Shown here in pieces: positions 19,652 to 28,419 of a stretch of DNA of 64,000 nt. Every line of letters starts with the position of its first letter. Position 1 is the stretch's first letter. The notes beneath the pieces were generated by a model. That model worked only from the letters and a program-made list of their open reading frames with translations, made no database searches and had not been told where the DNA came from. Origin of the DNA: Actinomycetota bacterium (GTDB taxonomy: Bacteria; Actinomycetota; Thermoleophilia; Solirubrobacterales; JACPNS01). The stretch is taken from the NCBI GenBank assembly GCA_016213645.1, contig JACQZY010000014.1, positions 86,564-150,563 on the forward strand, read 5' to 3'. The position numbers and the translations under genes were made by a program.

Positions 19652-20427
19652 GCGGGTTCAAACTGCTGGCGCACCAGTTCCGCTACGACCAGAAGCTGTT
19701 TTGGCGCAGTCCGCCCACGGTCTTCTTTTCCGTCGCGCTGCCGCTGATATTTCTTTTCCTGCTGGGGGCGGTGTTTGGCGACGCCGCCGAACGCGACGCC
19801 AAGTACGGCCTGCTGGCGGATCAGTATCTGGTGCCGGCGATCATGACGCTCGGCATCGTCTCGGCGACCTTTGTGAATATCGCGATGGTGATCACTTACC
19901 AGCGCGAGATGGGCGTACTCAAGCGCCTGCGCGGCACGCCGTTGCCGACCTGGGGCTTTGTCGGCGCGCGCACCGCCACGAGCGTCGTGAACGCGGCAAT
20001 GATCGCCGTCGTGATTCTGGCCGCGGGCAAGTTCGCGTATGGCATCGACGTCACGCTCACGCGACTGGCCGGCATGGTGATCGTGACGCTGGTCGGATCG
20101 GTCTCGCTTACGGCGTTGGGCTTTGCGCTGACGGTGATCATCCCCAGCCAGGCCGCCGCCACCGCGATCACGAACATGATCGTGCTGCCGCTGTACTTCA
20201 TCAGCGGTGTGTTTGGCTCCACCGAGAACCTGCCGCCGGCGCTGGCGACGATCGGCAAGATCTTTCCGATCGAGCATCTAGGAGCGTGCATGTTTCAGGT
20301 CTTCAGCCCCAGCGCAACCGGAATCGGACTGAAGGCCGCCGACCTGGCGATCGTCGTTGCCTGGGGCGTGGCCGGAATGTTGTTTGCCGCGCTGCGATTC
20401 CACTGGGAACCGCGCGAGGGACGCTGA
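19648..20427 (+). CDS. ABC-2 type transporter permease
   Basis: Membrane partner of the preceding ATPase. 259 residues with about six predicted membrane segments, including VFFSVALPLIFLFLLGAVFG, TLGIVSATFVNIAMVITYQ, VNAAMIAVVILAAG and LVGSVSLTALGFALTVIIP. The conserved ABC-2 region YFISGVFGSTENLPPALATIGKIFPIEH lies near residues 180-210. Start fixed by the four-base overlap. A hairpin CGGCT/AGCCG (20518-20534) in the 155 bases before metK could weakly end this transcript. Confidence 0.9.
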   Translation: MSGFKLLAHQFRYDQKLFWRSPPTVFFSVALPLIFLFLLGAVFGDAAERDAKYGLLADQYLVPAIMTLGIVSATFVNIAMVITYQREMGVLKRLRGTPLPTWGFVGARTATSVVNAAMIAVVILAAGKFAYGIDVTLTRLAGMVIVTLVGSVSLTALGFALTVIIPSQAAATAITNMIVLPLYFISGVFGSTENLPPALATIGKIFPIEHLGACMFQVFSPSATGIGLKAADLAIVVAWGVAGMLFAALRFHWEPREGR

Positions 20428-20582
20428 GTGGCGGAACGCGCCGTCGCGGCCGATTCAAGCGTTCTTACTTCACGATTGCCCTTGAACATCGCGTTCCGAG
20501 CGGCGGCCCGGACCCGGCGGCTAATCTTCAGCCGTCTCTTGCAGACCGATCAGCCAGCTACCAAGCGGAGCCTTAAACACCG

Positions 20583-21818
20583 ATGAGCATCACCGATTTC
20601 GCAGACAACGAGTATCTCTTCACCTCGGAGAGCGTGTCCGAAGGACACCCCGACAAGATCGCCGACCAGATTTCCGACGCCGTGCTCGACGCGGTGCTCG
20701 CTCAGGACCCGTACGGCCGCGTCGCCTGCGAAACGTTCGTCACTACCGGCCTGATCGTCGTCGGCGGCGAGATCAGCACCACCGCGAACTTCGACGTGCA
20801 GGATCTAGCCCGCGAAACCGTACGTGAGATCGGTTACGACCATTCCGACAAGGGCTTCGACGCCAACACCTGCGCGGTGATGGTCACGCTCGATAAGCAG
20901 TCTCCCGACATCGCGCAAGGCGTGGACAAGTCACACGAGGTGCGCGAGGGCGGTCAGACCGACGACCACGGCGTCGCCGGCGCGGGCGACCAGGGCATGA
21001 TGTTCGGCTACGCCTCAAACGAAACGGATTCGCTGATGCCGCTGCCGATCGAGCTCGCTCATCGCTTGGCGGAGCGTCACGCGCTCGTGCGCAAGAACGG
21101 CACGGTGCCGTACTTCCGCCCGGACGCCAAGACACAAGTTTCCGTGCGTTATCGCGACGGCAAGCCGGTCGCGATCGAGCAGCTTTTGATCAGCACGCAG
21201 CACGAGGCCGGCAAGACGGTCGAGGAGCACATCAAGCCCGACCTCTGGGAGCACGTGGTCAAGCCGATTCTGCCGACCGACCTTTATGACGAGGCCGAGC
21301 TGCGCTCGCGCTTTCTCGTCAATCCGACCGGTTCTTTCGTGATCGGCGGCCCGATGGGCGACGCCGGCCTGACCGGCCGCAAGATCATCGTTGACACCTA
21401 CGGCGGCATGGGTCGCCACGGCGGAGGCGCCTTCAGCGGCAAGGACCCGTCAAAGGTGGACCGCTCCGCCGCCTACGCCGCGCGTTACGTGGCGAAGAAC
21501 ATCGTCGCCGCCGAACTAGCCGAACGCTGCGAAGTGCAGCTCGCCTACGCGATCGGCAAGGCCGAACCCGTCAGCGTGATGATCGAGACCTTCGGCACCG
21601 AGCGCATCGGTCGCGCGCAGCTTCACGACCTGGTGGTCGAGAGCTTCGACCTGCGTCCCGGCGCGTTCCGCCAATACCTCAACCTGCACCGCCCGATCTA
21701 CAAGAAGACCGCCGCCTACGGCCACTTCGGCCGCGACGACGCCGACTTTACGTGGGAGACCACCGACAAGGCCGACGCGCTGCGCGAGGCCGCGGGCGCG
21801 ACCGCCGGAGCGGCGTAG
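20583..21818 (+). CDS. metK: S-adenosylmethionine synthetase
   Basis: Makes SAM from methionine and ATP. The N-terminus [25 protein letters not shown] holds the ATP/Met-binding histidine and lysine. [16 protein letters not shown] and [23 protein letters not shown] are the two MetK signatures. 411 residues, slightly longer than the 385-400 norm. ATG at 20583. The 155-base leader was checked for SAM riboswitch consensus and none was recognised. No methionine gene is adjacent; priA follows. Confidence 0.97.
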   Translation: MSITDFADNEYLFTSESVSEGHPDKIADQISDAVLDAVLAQDPYGRVACETFVTTGLIVVGGEISTTANFDVQDLARETVREIGYDHSDKGFDANTCAVMVTLDKQSPDIAQGVDKSHEVREGGQTDDHGVAGAGDQGMMFGYASNETDSLMPLPIELAHRLAERHALVRKNGTVPYFRPDAKTQVSVRYRDGKPVAIEQLLISTQHEAGKTVEEHIKPDLWEHVVKPILPTDLYDEAELRSRFLVNPTGSFVIGGPMGDAGLTGRKIIVDTYGGMGRHGGGAFSGKDPSKVDRSAAYAARYVAKNIVAAELAERCEVQLAYAIGKAEPVSVMIETFGTERIGRAQLHDLVVESFDLRPGAFRQYLNLHRPIYKKTAAYGHFGRDDADFTWETTDKADALREAAGATAGAA

Positions 21819-21884
21819 CGCCGTCCGACGGGCGTCGCGGAGCCCGACGGGATTTTGCGGCGCCGGGCCTTCCGGCGTCGCGCC

Positions 21885-21890
21885 TAGGCT
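21885..21890 (+). promoter_or_regulatory. putative -10 element for priA
   Basis: TAGGCT ends 6 bases before the GTG at 21897, supporting a leaderless priA mRNA. Confidence 0.4.
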
Positions 21891-21896
21891 CGAATC

Positions 21897-24086
21897 GTGC
21901 GCCCGATCGCAAAAGTTGAACCGTTGACGACGGCCCGCGCTTTGCGCGGGCCGTTCGATTACAGGCTTCCTCCGGAGCTGCTTGACAGCGTGGGGGTTGG
22001 TTCGGTGCTGCTGGTGCCGTTTGCCCGCCGAAAGGTTCTTGGCGTGGTCACGGCGCTGGCGGAAACAAGCGATTTGCCCGACGACAAGCTCGCCGAGCCG
22101 ATCCGCGCGCTCGACGCGGGCGTACCGCCACGGCTGGTCGAACTTGGCCTATGGGTGGCAGAGCAGTACTGCTCCACGCCCGCGCGCGGGCTCTCGCTGG
22201 TCACGCCTCCGGGAACCGGCACCGGCGCCGGAGCGCGCGTTCAGGGTGTGCGAACCGAACTGGTGGCGAGGATTTCAGCGGACGGGCTCCATGCCCTGAC
22301 CGATTCCACCACGAAACTGAACGATCGACAGCGCCGTGCGCTGGAGGCGCTTTTGAGCAGCGGCGAGGAAGGCGTGGCTACCGCCGATGCCGAACGCCTG
22401 ACCGGCGCCGACACGGCCGCGCTGCGGCGGCTTGAGCGGAGGGGGCTGGTCTCGCTCGAACCGCGCGAGCGCCGCCGAGCGCCAGTACACGAGTCCGTCG
22501 GCGCGCTGGTCAGCCGTCCGGAGCTGACATCCGCGCAACGCAATGCATTGAGCGAGATCTCCACCGCACTCGCCCACGGCCACGGCGAGCTTCTGCTCCA
22601 CGGCGTCACCGGGAGTGGCAAGACCGAGGTCTATCTGGGCGCCGCGGAGTCCGCCCTGGCGGCCGGCCGAGGAGTGATCGTGATGGTGCCCGAGATTGCG
22701 CTTACACCGCAGGTTGTCACGCGCTTCAGTGCGCGTTTCGGCGAACGTGTGGCCGTGTTGCATTCTCAGCTCTCGGCCGGCGAGCGCCACGACGAATGGC
22801 TGCGGCTGAGTCGCGGCCAGGCCGACATCTGCGTCGGTCCGCGCAGCGCGGTCTTTGCTCCGATCGAACGGCTCGGATTGCTGATCGTGGACGAAGAGCA
22901 TGACGCCTCGTACAAGCAGGAGGGCGATCCGCGCTACGACGCCCGCGAGGTGGCCGAGCAACGCGCTCGGCTGGAGGGCGCCCTCTTGCTGTCCGGCAGC
23001 GCCACGCCTCGCGCGGAGAGTTGGAGCCGCTACCGCCGCTTGACGCTGCCTGAACGAGTTGACGGGCGGCCATTGCCCGCGGTGGAACTGCTTGACATGA
23101 ACGGCGTGGCCGGCGCGTTGCATCCGCAGACCAGTGCGGCACTGGCCCGCGTTGCCGCCGACGGCGAGAAAGCGATCGTGCTGTTGAATCGTCGTGGCTG
23201 GTCCAACTTCGTCAGCTGCCGAGACTGCGGCCACACGTGGATTTGCCCCAACTGCGATGTAACGCTGGTGCTGCACATGGCGCGCGGCGTCGTCAGTTGC
23301 CATCACTGCGGACACCGCGAGCGCGTGCCGGACCTGTGTCCCGAATGCGAATCCAGCGACGTGGCGCGACACGGCGTTGGCACCGAACGGCTACAGAATG
23401 ATTTGGAGCAGGCTTTGGGTGGCGTGACGCAGATCCTCAGGCTGGATGCGGATACCGCCGCCCGGGAAGGTGTGACCGGAGTGTTGGCCGCTTTTGAAAC
23501 GGCCGATTCCGGCGTGCTGATCGGCACGCAGATGGTGGCCAAGGGGCACGATTTCCCCGACGTCACGCTGGGTGTGGTGCTCGATGCCGACTCCACGCTG
23601 AGGTTTCCGGATTTTCGCGCGGAGGAGCGCACATTCGCTTTGGTCGCCCAGTTGGCAGGGCGCAGCGGCCGGGGTCCGCGCGGCGGACGCGTGCTTGTTC
23701 AGACCACGGCTCCTGAGGCGCGACCCCTTCGTTTCGCCGAGCGGCACGACGCCGCCGGTTTCGTGCAAGAGGAGCTGACTCGTCGCCAAGCCTTCGGCTA
23801 TCCGCCGTTTTCGCACATCGTCAAACTGCAAACCGCGTCACCGGAATACGCCGCGGCGATGGCCGCGGCGGAAAAGCTGGCCGAGGCGATCGGCACGCCC
23901 GCCGACGGACGCGTGCTTGGCCCGACGCCGCTCTTCAAGCGCAAAGGTCTGGAACGCTTTCAGCTGGAGGTGAAGGCGGTCGATCGCGAAGCCGTGGTGG
24001 GCAGCGTGCGTGAAGCGATCGAGCTGGTCGCGCGCGGCGCGGCGGCGCGGGGCGTGAAGTTTTCGGTCGACGTGGACCCTCAGTGA
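21897..24086 (+). CDS. priA: primosomal protein N' (replication restart helicase PriA)
   Basis: 3'-5' DNA helicase that reloads the replisome at stalled forks. Order: N-terminal DNA-binding domain (to about 190), helicase with Walker A GVTGSGKTEVYL and DEEH in IVDEEHDASYKQEGDPRY, and a zinc-binding insert of eight cysteines (CRDCGHTWICPNC ... CHHCG ... CPEC) around residues 440-485. Helicase motifs V-VI follow (GTQMVAKGHDFPDVTLGVVLDAD, AGRSGRGPRGGRVLVQT). 729 residues. Motifs are intact, so it should be an active helicase, unlike the motif-degenerate PriA of many actinomycetes. Upstream of def and fmt as in many bacteria. Confidence 0.96.
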   Translation: MRPIAKVEPLTTARALRGPFDYRLPPELLDSVGVGSVLLVPFARRKVLGVVTALAETSDLPDDKLAEPIRALDAGVPPRLVELGLWVAEQYCSTPARGLSLVTPPGTGTGAGARVQGVRTELVARISADGLHALTDSTTKLNDRQRRALEALLSSGEEGVATADAERLTGADTAALRRLERRGLVSLEPRERRRAPVHESVGALVSRPELTSAQRNALSEISTALAHGHGELLLHGVTGSGKTEVYLGAAESALAAGRGVIVMVPEIALTPQVVTRFSARFGERVAVLHSQLSAGERHDEWLRLSRGQADICVGPRSAVFAPIERLGLLIVDEEHDASYKQEGDPRYDAREVAEQRARLEGALLLSGSATPRAESWSRYRRLTLPERVDGRPLPAVELLDMNGVAGALHPQTSAALARVAADGEKAIVLLNRRGWSNFVSCRDCGHTWICPNCDVTLVLHMARGVVSCHHCGHRERVPDLCPECESSDVARHGVGTERLQNDLEQALGGVTQILRLDADTAAREGVTGVLAAFETADSGVLIGTQMVAKGHDFPDVTLGVVLDADSTLRFPDFRAEERTFALVAQLAGRSGRGPRGGRVLVQTTAPEARPLRFAERHDAAGFVQEELTRRQAFGYPPFSHIVKLQTASPEYAAAMAAAEKLAEAIGTPADGRVLGPTPLFKRKGLERFQLEVKAVDREAVVGSVREAIELVARGAAARGVKFSVDVDPQ

Positions 24087-24165
24087 CGGCCGGTTCAATG
24101 TGGGAAAACGGCCGACGAATCCGGCCCTGCCCTATGGACTGCTCGCATCCGGCGGAATGTTCAAT

Positions 24166-24171
24166 TATGAT
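24166..24171 (+). promoter_or_regulatory. putative -10 element for def
   Basis: TATGAT, one base from consensus TATAAT, ends 6 bases before the ATG at 24178. It argues for that start over the upstream GTG at 24100 and ATG at 24157, and for a leaderless mRNA. Confidence 0.5.
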
Positions 24172-24177
24172 TCGGGC

Positions 24178-24792
24178 ATGAGCGATTTTGTGGACGATCG
24201 CGACGCCGCCGAGGCCGTCGCCTCTGACGAGGAGATTCTTCAGCAGGCGGGTCTTTCAGACGGTGAACTGGAGGCGCGTCGCCGTGCGCTCGCGCAGGTG
24301 CGCCAGTGGGGAGACCCCGTGCTGCGCAGTGAGACACGCGAGATCTCTCGATTTGACGACGAACTGATCGCCGAAGCCGCGCGCATGATCGAGCTGATGG
24401 ACGCCGCCTACGGCATCGGACTGGCCGCGCCACAGGTCGGCAAGTCCGTCAGACTGCTGGTCTACCGAGTGGGATCGGCGCGCCCGATCGCGCTCGCAAA
24501 CCCGCGCATCGAGTACAGCTCTGAAGACGCCGAAACCGCCGAGGAAGGCTGCCTCAGTCTCTCCGGAGTGCAGGTGGACGTGGACCGGCCGATTCACGTG
24601 CGCGTAATCGGCCAGGACATTCGCGGCGAATCAATCATGATCGAGGCATCCGGTCTTGACGCCCGCGTGATCCAGCACGAGATGGACCACCTCGACGGCG
24701 TGCTGATTATCGACCGGGCCAGCAAGGACCAGCGCCGCGAGGCACTACGCGCGCTGCGCGAGGCCGAAGCGCGAAGCGGTTACGCGGCGTAG
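24178..24792 (+). CDS. def: peptide deformylase
   Basis: Metalloprotease removing the formyl group from nascent N-terminal methionine. All three motifs are present: GIGLAAPQVG (80-89), EGCLSLSG with metal ligand C125, and QHEMDHLDG with H167, E168, H171. From the ATG at 24178 the protein has 204 residues, with about 40 acidic residues ahead of the usual VRQWGDPVLR start of the fold. That N-terminal tail is unusual and its role is unknown. Followed by fmt, the opposing enzyme of the formyl cycle. Confidence 0.95.
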   Translation: MSDFVDDRDAAEAVASDEEILQQAGLSDGELEARRRALAQVRQWGDPVLRSETREISRFDDELIAEAARMIELMDAAYGIGLAAPQVGKSVRLLVYRVGSARPIALANPRIEYSSEDAETAEEGCLSLSGVQVDVDRPIHVRVIGQDIRGESIMIEASGLDARVIQHEMDHLDGVLIIDRASKDQRREALRALREAEARSGYAA

Positions 24793-24813
24793 GCATTGCG
24801 TACCTGCGCATTT

Positions 24814-24846
24814 CCACGTCACCGGCCTTAAATGACCGGTTCGTGG
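24814..24846 (+). terminator. composite hairpin after def
   Basis: CCACG (24814-24818) pairs with CGTGG (24842-24846) and ACCGG (24821-24825) with CCGGT (24836-24840), leaving small bulges and a CCTTAAATGA loop. It begins 21 bases after the def stop. There is no T tract, so it is either a weak terminator, an mRNA 3' stabiliser or a protein-binding dyad. Confidence 0.4.
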
Positions 24847-24911
24847 CAAGTTCTCTCCGTTTATCTCGACGCTGGTTGGGAACTCTCGACGATCCCGGTG
24901 GGCGGATACGC

Positions 24912-24940
24912 TTGATTTTCGCCGGATCATCCGGTGATTT
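24912..24940 (+). promoter_or_regulatory. candidate fmt promoter with central palindrome
   Basis: A perfect dyad CCGGAT-C-ATCCGG (24922-24934) lies between a TTGATT -35-like hexamer (24912-24917) and TGATTT (24935-24940), 17 bases apart. The layout suggests a repressor operator in a promoter spacer. A 20-codon ORF (24969-25031) with AGGGGGCG upstream follows and precedes fmt; it may be a leader peptide. Confidence 0.35.
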
Positions 24941-24968
24941 CCGCACTGACTTAGGGGGCGAAGTTCCG

Positions 24969-25031
24969 ATGAGCGAAACCTGTCACAACGCCGACCCGGA
25001 CCGAACGCCCGTGCGGTCCGAGCGTCAGTAG
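24969..25031 (+). CDS. possible 20-residue leader peptide upstream of fmt
   Basis: Short ORF MSETCHNADPDRTPVRSERQ. Its ATG has a good Shine-Dalgarno, AGGGGGCG at 24953-24960, and its stop is 7 bases before the first fmt start codon, so translation could be coupled. No homology recognised and the length allows chance; listed as a candidate only. Confidence 0.25.
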   Translation: MSETCHNADPDRTPVRSERQ

Positions 25032-25038
25032 CGAAGCG

Positions 25039-25968
25039 GTGATGAAAACCGTTTACCTGGGCACCTCCGACTTCGCAGCCACCGTGCTGCGTCGGCTTGC
25101 GGACTCCGCGCACCGGCCGGTGCTGGTGGTCTCGCGTCCGGCGCGGCCAAAGGGCCGAGGTCGCAGCATGCAGGATCCGCCGGTCGCGGAGCTTGCGCGC
25201 GAGCTTGGGATCGAGGTCTTCCAGCCGGAGAGCGTTAACGAATCGGATGCCGTCGCGCGGATTGCCGAGGCCGGGGCGGAGGCGATCGTCGTTTGTGCCT
25301 TTGGAGCGATCGTCAAAGAGCCGCTGCTGTCGATGCTGCCGAACTTCAACGTGCACCCGTCGTTGTTGCCGCGTTGGCGTGGGGCGGCGCCGGTCGAACG
25401 CGCGATTGCCGCCGGAGATGCGCAGACGGGAGTGTCGATCATGCGGCTTGTCGAAGAGCTCGACGCCGGGCCCTTCTGCGCGCAACGCGCGGTGCCGATC
25501 GGGCCGGACGACGACTACGGAACGCTTGCGCCTATATTGGCCGAACTCGGCGGCGAACTTCTCGTTGGGGCGATCTCGGAGTTTGCTGCCGGTTCGCTGA
25601 AATGGACCGACCAGGACGATGCGGGCGGGGAGGATGCGGTCACCTACGCGGAGAAAATCACTCGAGAAGACCGGCAACTTAGGCCGATGGCCCAGACCGC
25701 GAAGCAAATGGAACTTACGATCCGCGCACTAAATCCGCACATCGGAGCGTTTTTTGAAACCGCGTCCGGCGAACCGCTGCGCGTGGAGCGTGCCTGTGCG
25801 ACCGAAGAATTCGTGCAAGCGGGCGTCGCCGCCGGGCGCGAGGGCCATCTGCTTGTGGGCGCCGCCGAAGGCGCGCTCGAGCTGCTCGGCGTCAAACCCG
25901 CGGGGGGCAAGTCAATGGACGCGGCCGGTTATCTGCGCGGATACCCCGTGCCCGAGCTGAAGGCGTAA
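25039..25968 (+). CDS. fmt: methionyl-tRNA formyltransferase
   Basis: Formylates initiator Met-tRNA with 10-formyl-THF. Catalytic-domain motifs FNVHPSLLPRWRGAAPVERA (with the His of the family) and GVSIMRLVEELDAGP are present, then the C-terminal domain with AEKITREDRQLRP and RALNPHIGAFF. 309 residues. GTG at 25039 and ATG at 25042 are adjacent alternatives. Follows def; the usual next gene rsmB is absent and a zinc-ribbon gene takes its place. Confidence 0.96.
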   Translation: MMKTVYLGTSDFAATVLRRLADSAHRPVLVVSRPARPKGRGRSMQDPPVAELARELGIEVFQPESVNESDAVARIAEAGAEAIVVCAFGAIVKEPLLSMLPNFNVHPSLLPRWRGAAPVERAIAAGDAQTGVSIMRLVEELDAGPFCAQRAVPIGPDDDYGTLAPILAELGGELLVGAISEFAAGSLKWTDQDDAGGEDAVTYAEKITREDRQLRPMAQTAKQMELTIRALNPHIGAFFETASGEPLRVERACATEEFVQAGVAAGREGHLLVGAAEGALELLGVKPAGGKSMDAAGYLRGYPVPELKA

Positions 25969-25973
25969 CCGCG

Positions 25974-26222
25974 TTGAACGCCGAAGTCCCACCCGTCAAG
26001 CAGTCATCGTTCGAAGTCGGCATCGAATGCCCGCATTGCCACGAGCCCTGGCTGCGGCCTTCCAATCTGCCCGGGCGATACCGCTGCGTGAACTGCCTTC
26101 ACCGTTACGAACTGCTGTCGGCCTGCCCGGATTGCGGCTCCCATGCGACGATCGCGCGCATGAGCCACACCTCGGATCTTCAATGCACGAGCTGCGGCGC
26201 GTGGATGTTGACCGAGATTTGA
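25974..26222 (+). CDS. zinc-ribbon protein
   Basis: 82 residues with four CxxC pairs: C19/C22, C38/C41, C51/C54 and C71/C74, in CPHC, CVNC, CPDC and CTSC. The pattern predicts two zinc-binding ribbons, with the second half (SACPDCGSHATIARMSHTSDLQCTSC) resembling small ribbon proteins found beside fmt in actinobacteria. Five bases after the fmt stop with a TTG start, so co-transcribed. Function unknown; a nucleic-acid or protein contact role would be usual for ribbons. Confidence 0.75.
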   Translation: MNAEVPPVKQSSFEVGIECPHCHEPWLRPSNLPGRYRCVNCLHRYELLSACPDCGSHATIARMSHTSDLQCTSCGAWMLTEI

Positions 26223-26315
26223 CGCCGGGCGCCGGAGGAGCGATTGTGTCGTTCGCGGGCCCGCTGACCGGTCGGCCCGCGTGTTTGAGCGCCAACCCGC
26301 CGCCTGCGTTCGATC

Positions 26316-26321
26316 TAACCT
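26316..26321 (+). promoter_or_regulatory. putative -10 element for rpe
   Basis: TAACCT ends 7 bases before the rpe ATG at 26329. Supports that start over the upstream in-frame GTG at 26281. Confidence 0.4.
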
Positions 26322-26328
26322 TGGCGCC

Positions 26329-27042
26329 ATGAATCAGTCCGAACGTGCCCGCGAGCTTTTCGCCACCACTCAGATCCTGCCGTCGATTCTGTCGGCCGAT
26401 TTCGCGCGGCTGGGCGAACAGGTGGCCACCGTGATGGATGCCGGCGCGCGGGTGATCCACGTGGACGTAATGGACGGCCGGTTCGTTCCGCCGATCACGA
26501 TCGGTCCGTTGATCGTTGAGGCGCTGGCCGAGCAGGTGCACGACGCCGGCGGCGTGCTGGATGTGCACTTGATGATCGAGAACCCCGAGCGCCAGATCGA
26601 GCCGTTCGCTGCGGCCGGCGCGGACGCGATCAGTTTCCACATCGAAGCGGCACCTCACGCGCATCGCGTGGCCGGACAGATTCGGGAGGCCGGTCTGCTG
26701 GCCGGCGTCACATTCAACCCCGGCACGCCTGTCGACGCGATTTCCGGCGTGGCGCCGCAGCTTGATTTTGCACTCTGCATGAGCGTCAATCCCGGCTGGG
26801 GCGGCCAGAAATTCATCCCGGAGTCCGTTGAGCGGCTGCGCCGGGTGCGCGAGATGTTGCCCGAGCGCGCCGCACTGGAAGTAGACGGCGGAGTCGACCA
26901 AAACACGGCATCGCATGTGGCCGGCGCCGGAGCTAATCTGCTGGTGGCCGGATCCGCGATCTTTGGCCAGGCGGACCCCGCCGCCGCCTATCAGGCGATC
27001 GCCGCGGCCGGTCAGGCTGCGCGCGGCGTCGAGACGCGGTAA
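26329..27042 (+). CDS. rpe: ribulose-phosphate 3-epimerase
   Basis: Interconverts ribulose 5-phosphate and xylulose 5-phosphate in the pentose phosphate pathway, feeding ribulose 5-phosphate to RibBA downstream. TIM barrel with ILPSILSADFARLGEQV, VIHVDVMDGRFVPPITIGP (metal-binding H and D), DVHLMIENPERQIEPF, MSVNPGWGGQKFIPES and LEVDGGVDQNTA. 237 residues from the ATG at 26329. The last 31 bases overlap the convergent flippase gene. Confidence 0.96.
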   Translation: MNQSERARELFATTQILPSILSADFARLGEQVATVMDAGARVIHVDVMDGRFVPPITIGPLIVEALAEQVHDAGGVLDVHLMIENPERQIEPFAAAGADAISFHIEAAPHAHRVAGQIREAGLLAGVTFNPGTPVDAISGVAPQLDFALCMSVNPGWGGQKFIPESVERLRRVREMLPERAALEVDGGVDQNTASHVAGAGANLLVAGSAIFGQADPAAAYQAIAAAGQAARGVETR

Positions 27043-28379
27043 AGCCCCAGCAGGAGCGCGAAAAGCAGGAACGCGCTGGCCGGGTAGCCGATCTCAACGC
27101 GTTGTAGTGGGTCATCCACGATCGGCAGCAGCATCCAGACGACGAATCCGACGGCGGCCGTAATCCAGCAGGCGGTGGCTTGAGCCGTGCGTCTCGCCGC
27201 CAGCGCCGCCTGGTTCAAGGTGGCCGCGCACAGATACACACCCATACCGGCGGTGATAGCGGCCAGCCCCAGGCGGCCATACACATAGTCCGGACCGAAG
27301 ACCAGCTTCATCAGCCACGGACCGGTCACCAGCATCACGATCACGCCGAAACCGGCAGCCCCCGCAATCGCCAGCAACGTCAGACGCACACTGCGTCGAT
27401 AAACGGCGAAGTCGCCACCGGCGCGAAGCTTTGAGAGGTGCGGCAACAGGCTTGTGGCCACCGACTGGAAAAGCTGCATCGGCGCGCGGGCGATCACGAG
27501 AATGTTGATGACCGACGCCGCCGCGGCGAAGCTTCCGCCCGCAGTGCCCTTGGCGATCAACGGCGCGGCGTTGAGGATCGTCTGCTCGCAGGCCATGATC
27601 AGCAGGGCGGCCACCGCAAAGCCGCCGCCTTCGCTGAGCGTGAACTGCGCCTCTTCTTGTGCGGTCGCTCCGCTCGCCGCGTCGAGCCGCGCCTCTTCTC
27701 CGGCCGCGGCGGATGCCTGTTCGGCGGGCGTGCGCTGGTCCAGCGTGGTGTTCCGGTCTGCGCGTGCCCGGCCAACCAGCGCAAGCGGCACGACGAAAAG
27801 GCTCACGACCGGTCCGGCCAATATTCCCATCGCGACGGTGCGCTGGCCCGACGCCAGACCCACAACGACCGCGACCGGAAACATGATCCGCGCCGTCGCC
27901 TCAATAAACACAAGCAGTCCATACAGCCCGAAACGTTGGGAGCCGGCCAGCAGGCCCCGCGCGAAGTAACTGACCGCATAGGCCAGCACGGAGTAAAACA
28001 TGATCCAGTACAGCGAGCTGTTGCCACCGAACAGATCTGCTTCCAACGCATCGCGAAAGACCAGTGCCAGTACGGCAAACAACGCGCCCAGCCCAAGTTG
28101 GATGATCGCCGCGATCCTCAAAGGGCCGCCAAGCGACTGGTCGCGTGCCCGTCGCTCCGCGATCGTGCGCGCGAGCAACTGTTCGATCGGCCGGTAAAAG
28201 ACCGGCGTGACCATGAACACGATCGACCACAGCAGCGCCACCTGGCCGTACTGCTTATGAGACAGCGCGTGGGACGAGATCGAGAAGTACGCGAACGTGA
28301 CCAGCCCGGTCACGCCGATGCCCGCCGTCAGGAGCGCGGCGCCGCGGCCGTAATCGGATGTTTTTGCGCCGGTGCTCAA
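27012..28379 (-). CDS. polysaccharide/lipid flippase of the MOP (Wzx-like) superfamily
   Basis: 455 residues with about 12 predicted membrane segments, starting GAALLTAGIGVTGLVTFAYF and including SLLPHLSKLRAGGDFAVYRRSV and VIVMLVTGPWLMKLVFGPDYVYG, features of oligosaccharide flippases. A hydrophilic insert of about 50 residues (RTPAEQASAAAGEEARLDAA...) lies mid-protein and is probably a cytoplasmic loop. Upstream on the same strand are a methyltransferase and a GT2 glycosyltransferase, so it probably moves a lipid-linked glycan built by them across the membrane. The exact substrate is unknown. Its 3' end overlaps rpe by 31 bases. Confidence 0.8.
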   Translation of the reverse strand: MSTGAKTSDYGRGAALLTAGIGVTGLVTFAYFSISSHALSHKQYGQVALLWSIVFMVTPVFYRPIEQLLARTIAERRARDQSLGGPLRIAAIIQLGLGALFAVLALVFRDALEADLFGGNSSLYWIMFYSVLAYAVSYFARGLLAGSQRFGLYGLLVFIEATARIMFPVAVVVGLASGQRTVAMGILAGPVVSLFVVPLALVGRARADRNTTLDQRTPAEQASAAAGEEARLDAASGATAQEEAQFTLSEGGGFAVAALLIMACEQTILNAAPLIAKGTAGGSFAAAASVINILVIARAPMQLFQSVATSLLPHLSKLRAGGDFAVYRRSVRLTLLAIAGAAGFGVIVMLVTGPWLMKLVFGPDYVYGRLGLAAITAGMGVYLCAATLNQAALAARRTAQATACWITAAVGFVVWMLLPIVDDPLQRVEIGYPASAFLLFALLLGLYRVSTPRAA

Positions 28380-28419
28380 GATGCGATCAATACCGCGCGC
28401 CGACCGGGTGCGTCACGCG

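Noticed and set aside
20428..20582. SAM riboswitch ahead of metK
   Set aside because: No match to SAM-I, SAM-II or SAM-IV conserved cores; only a small CGGCT/AGCCG hairpin is present.
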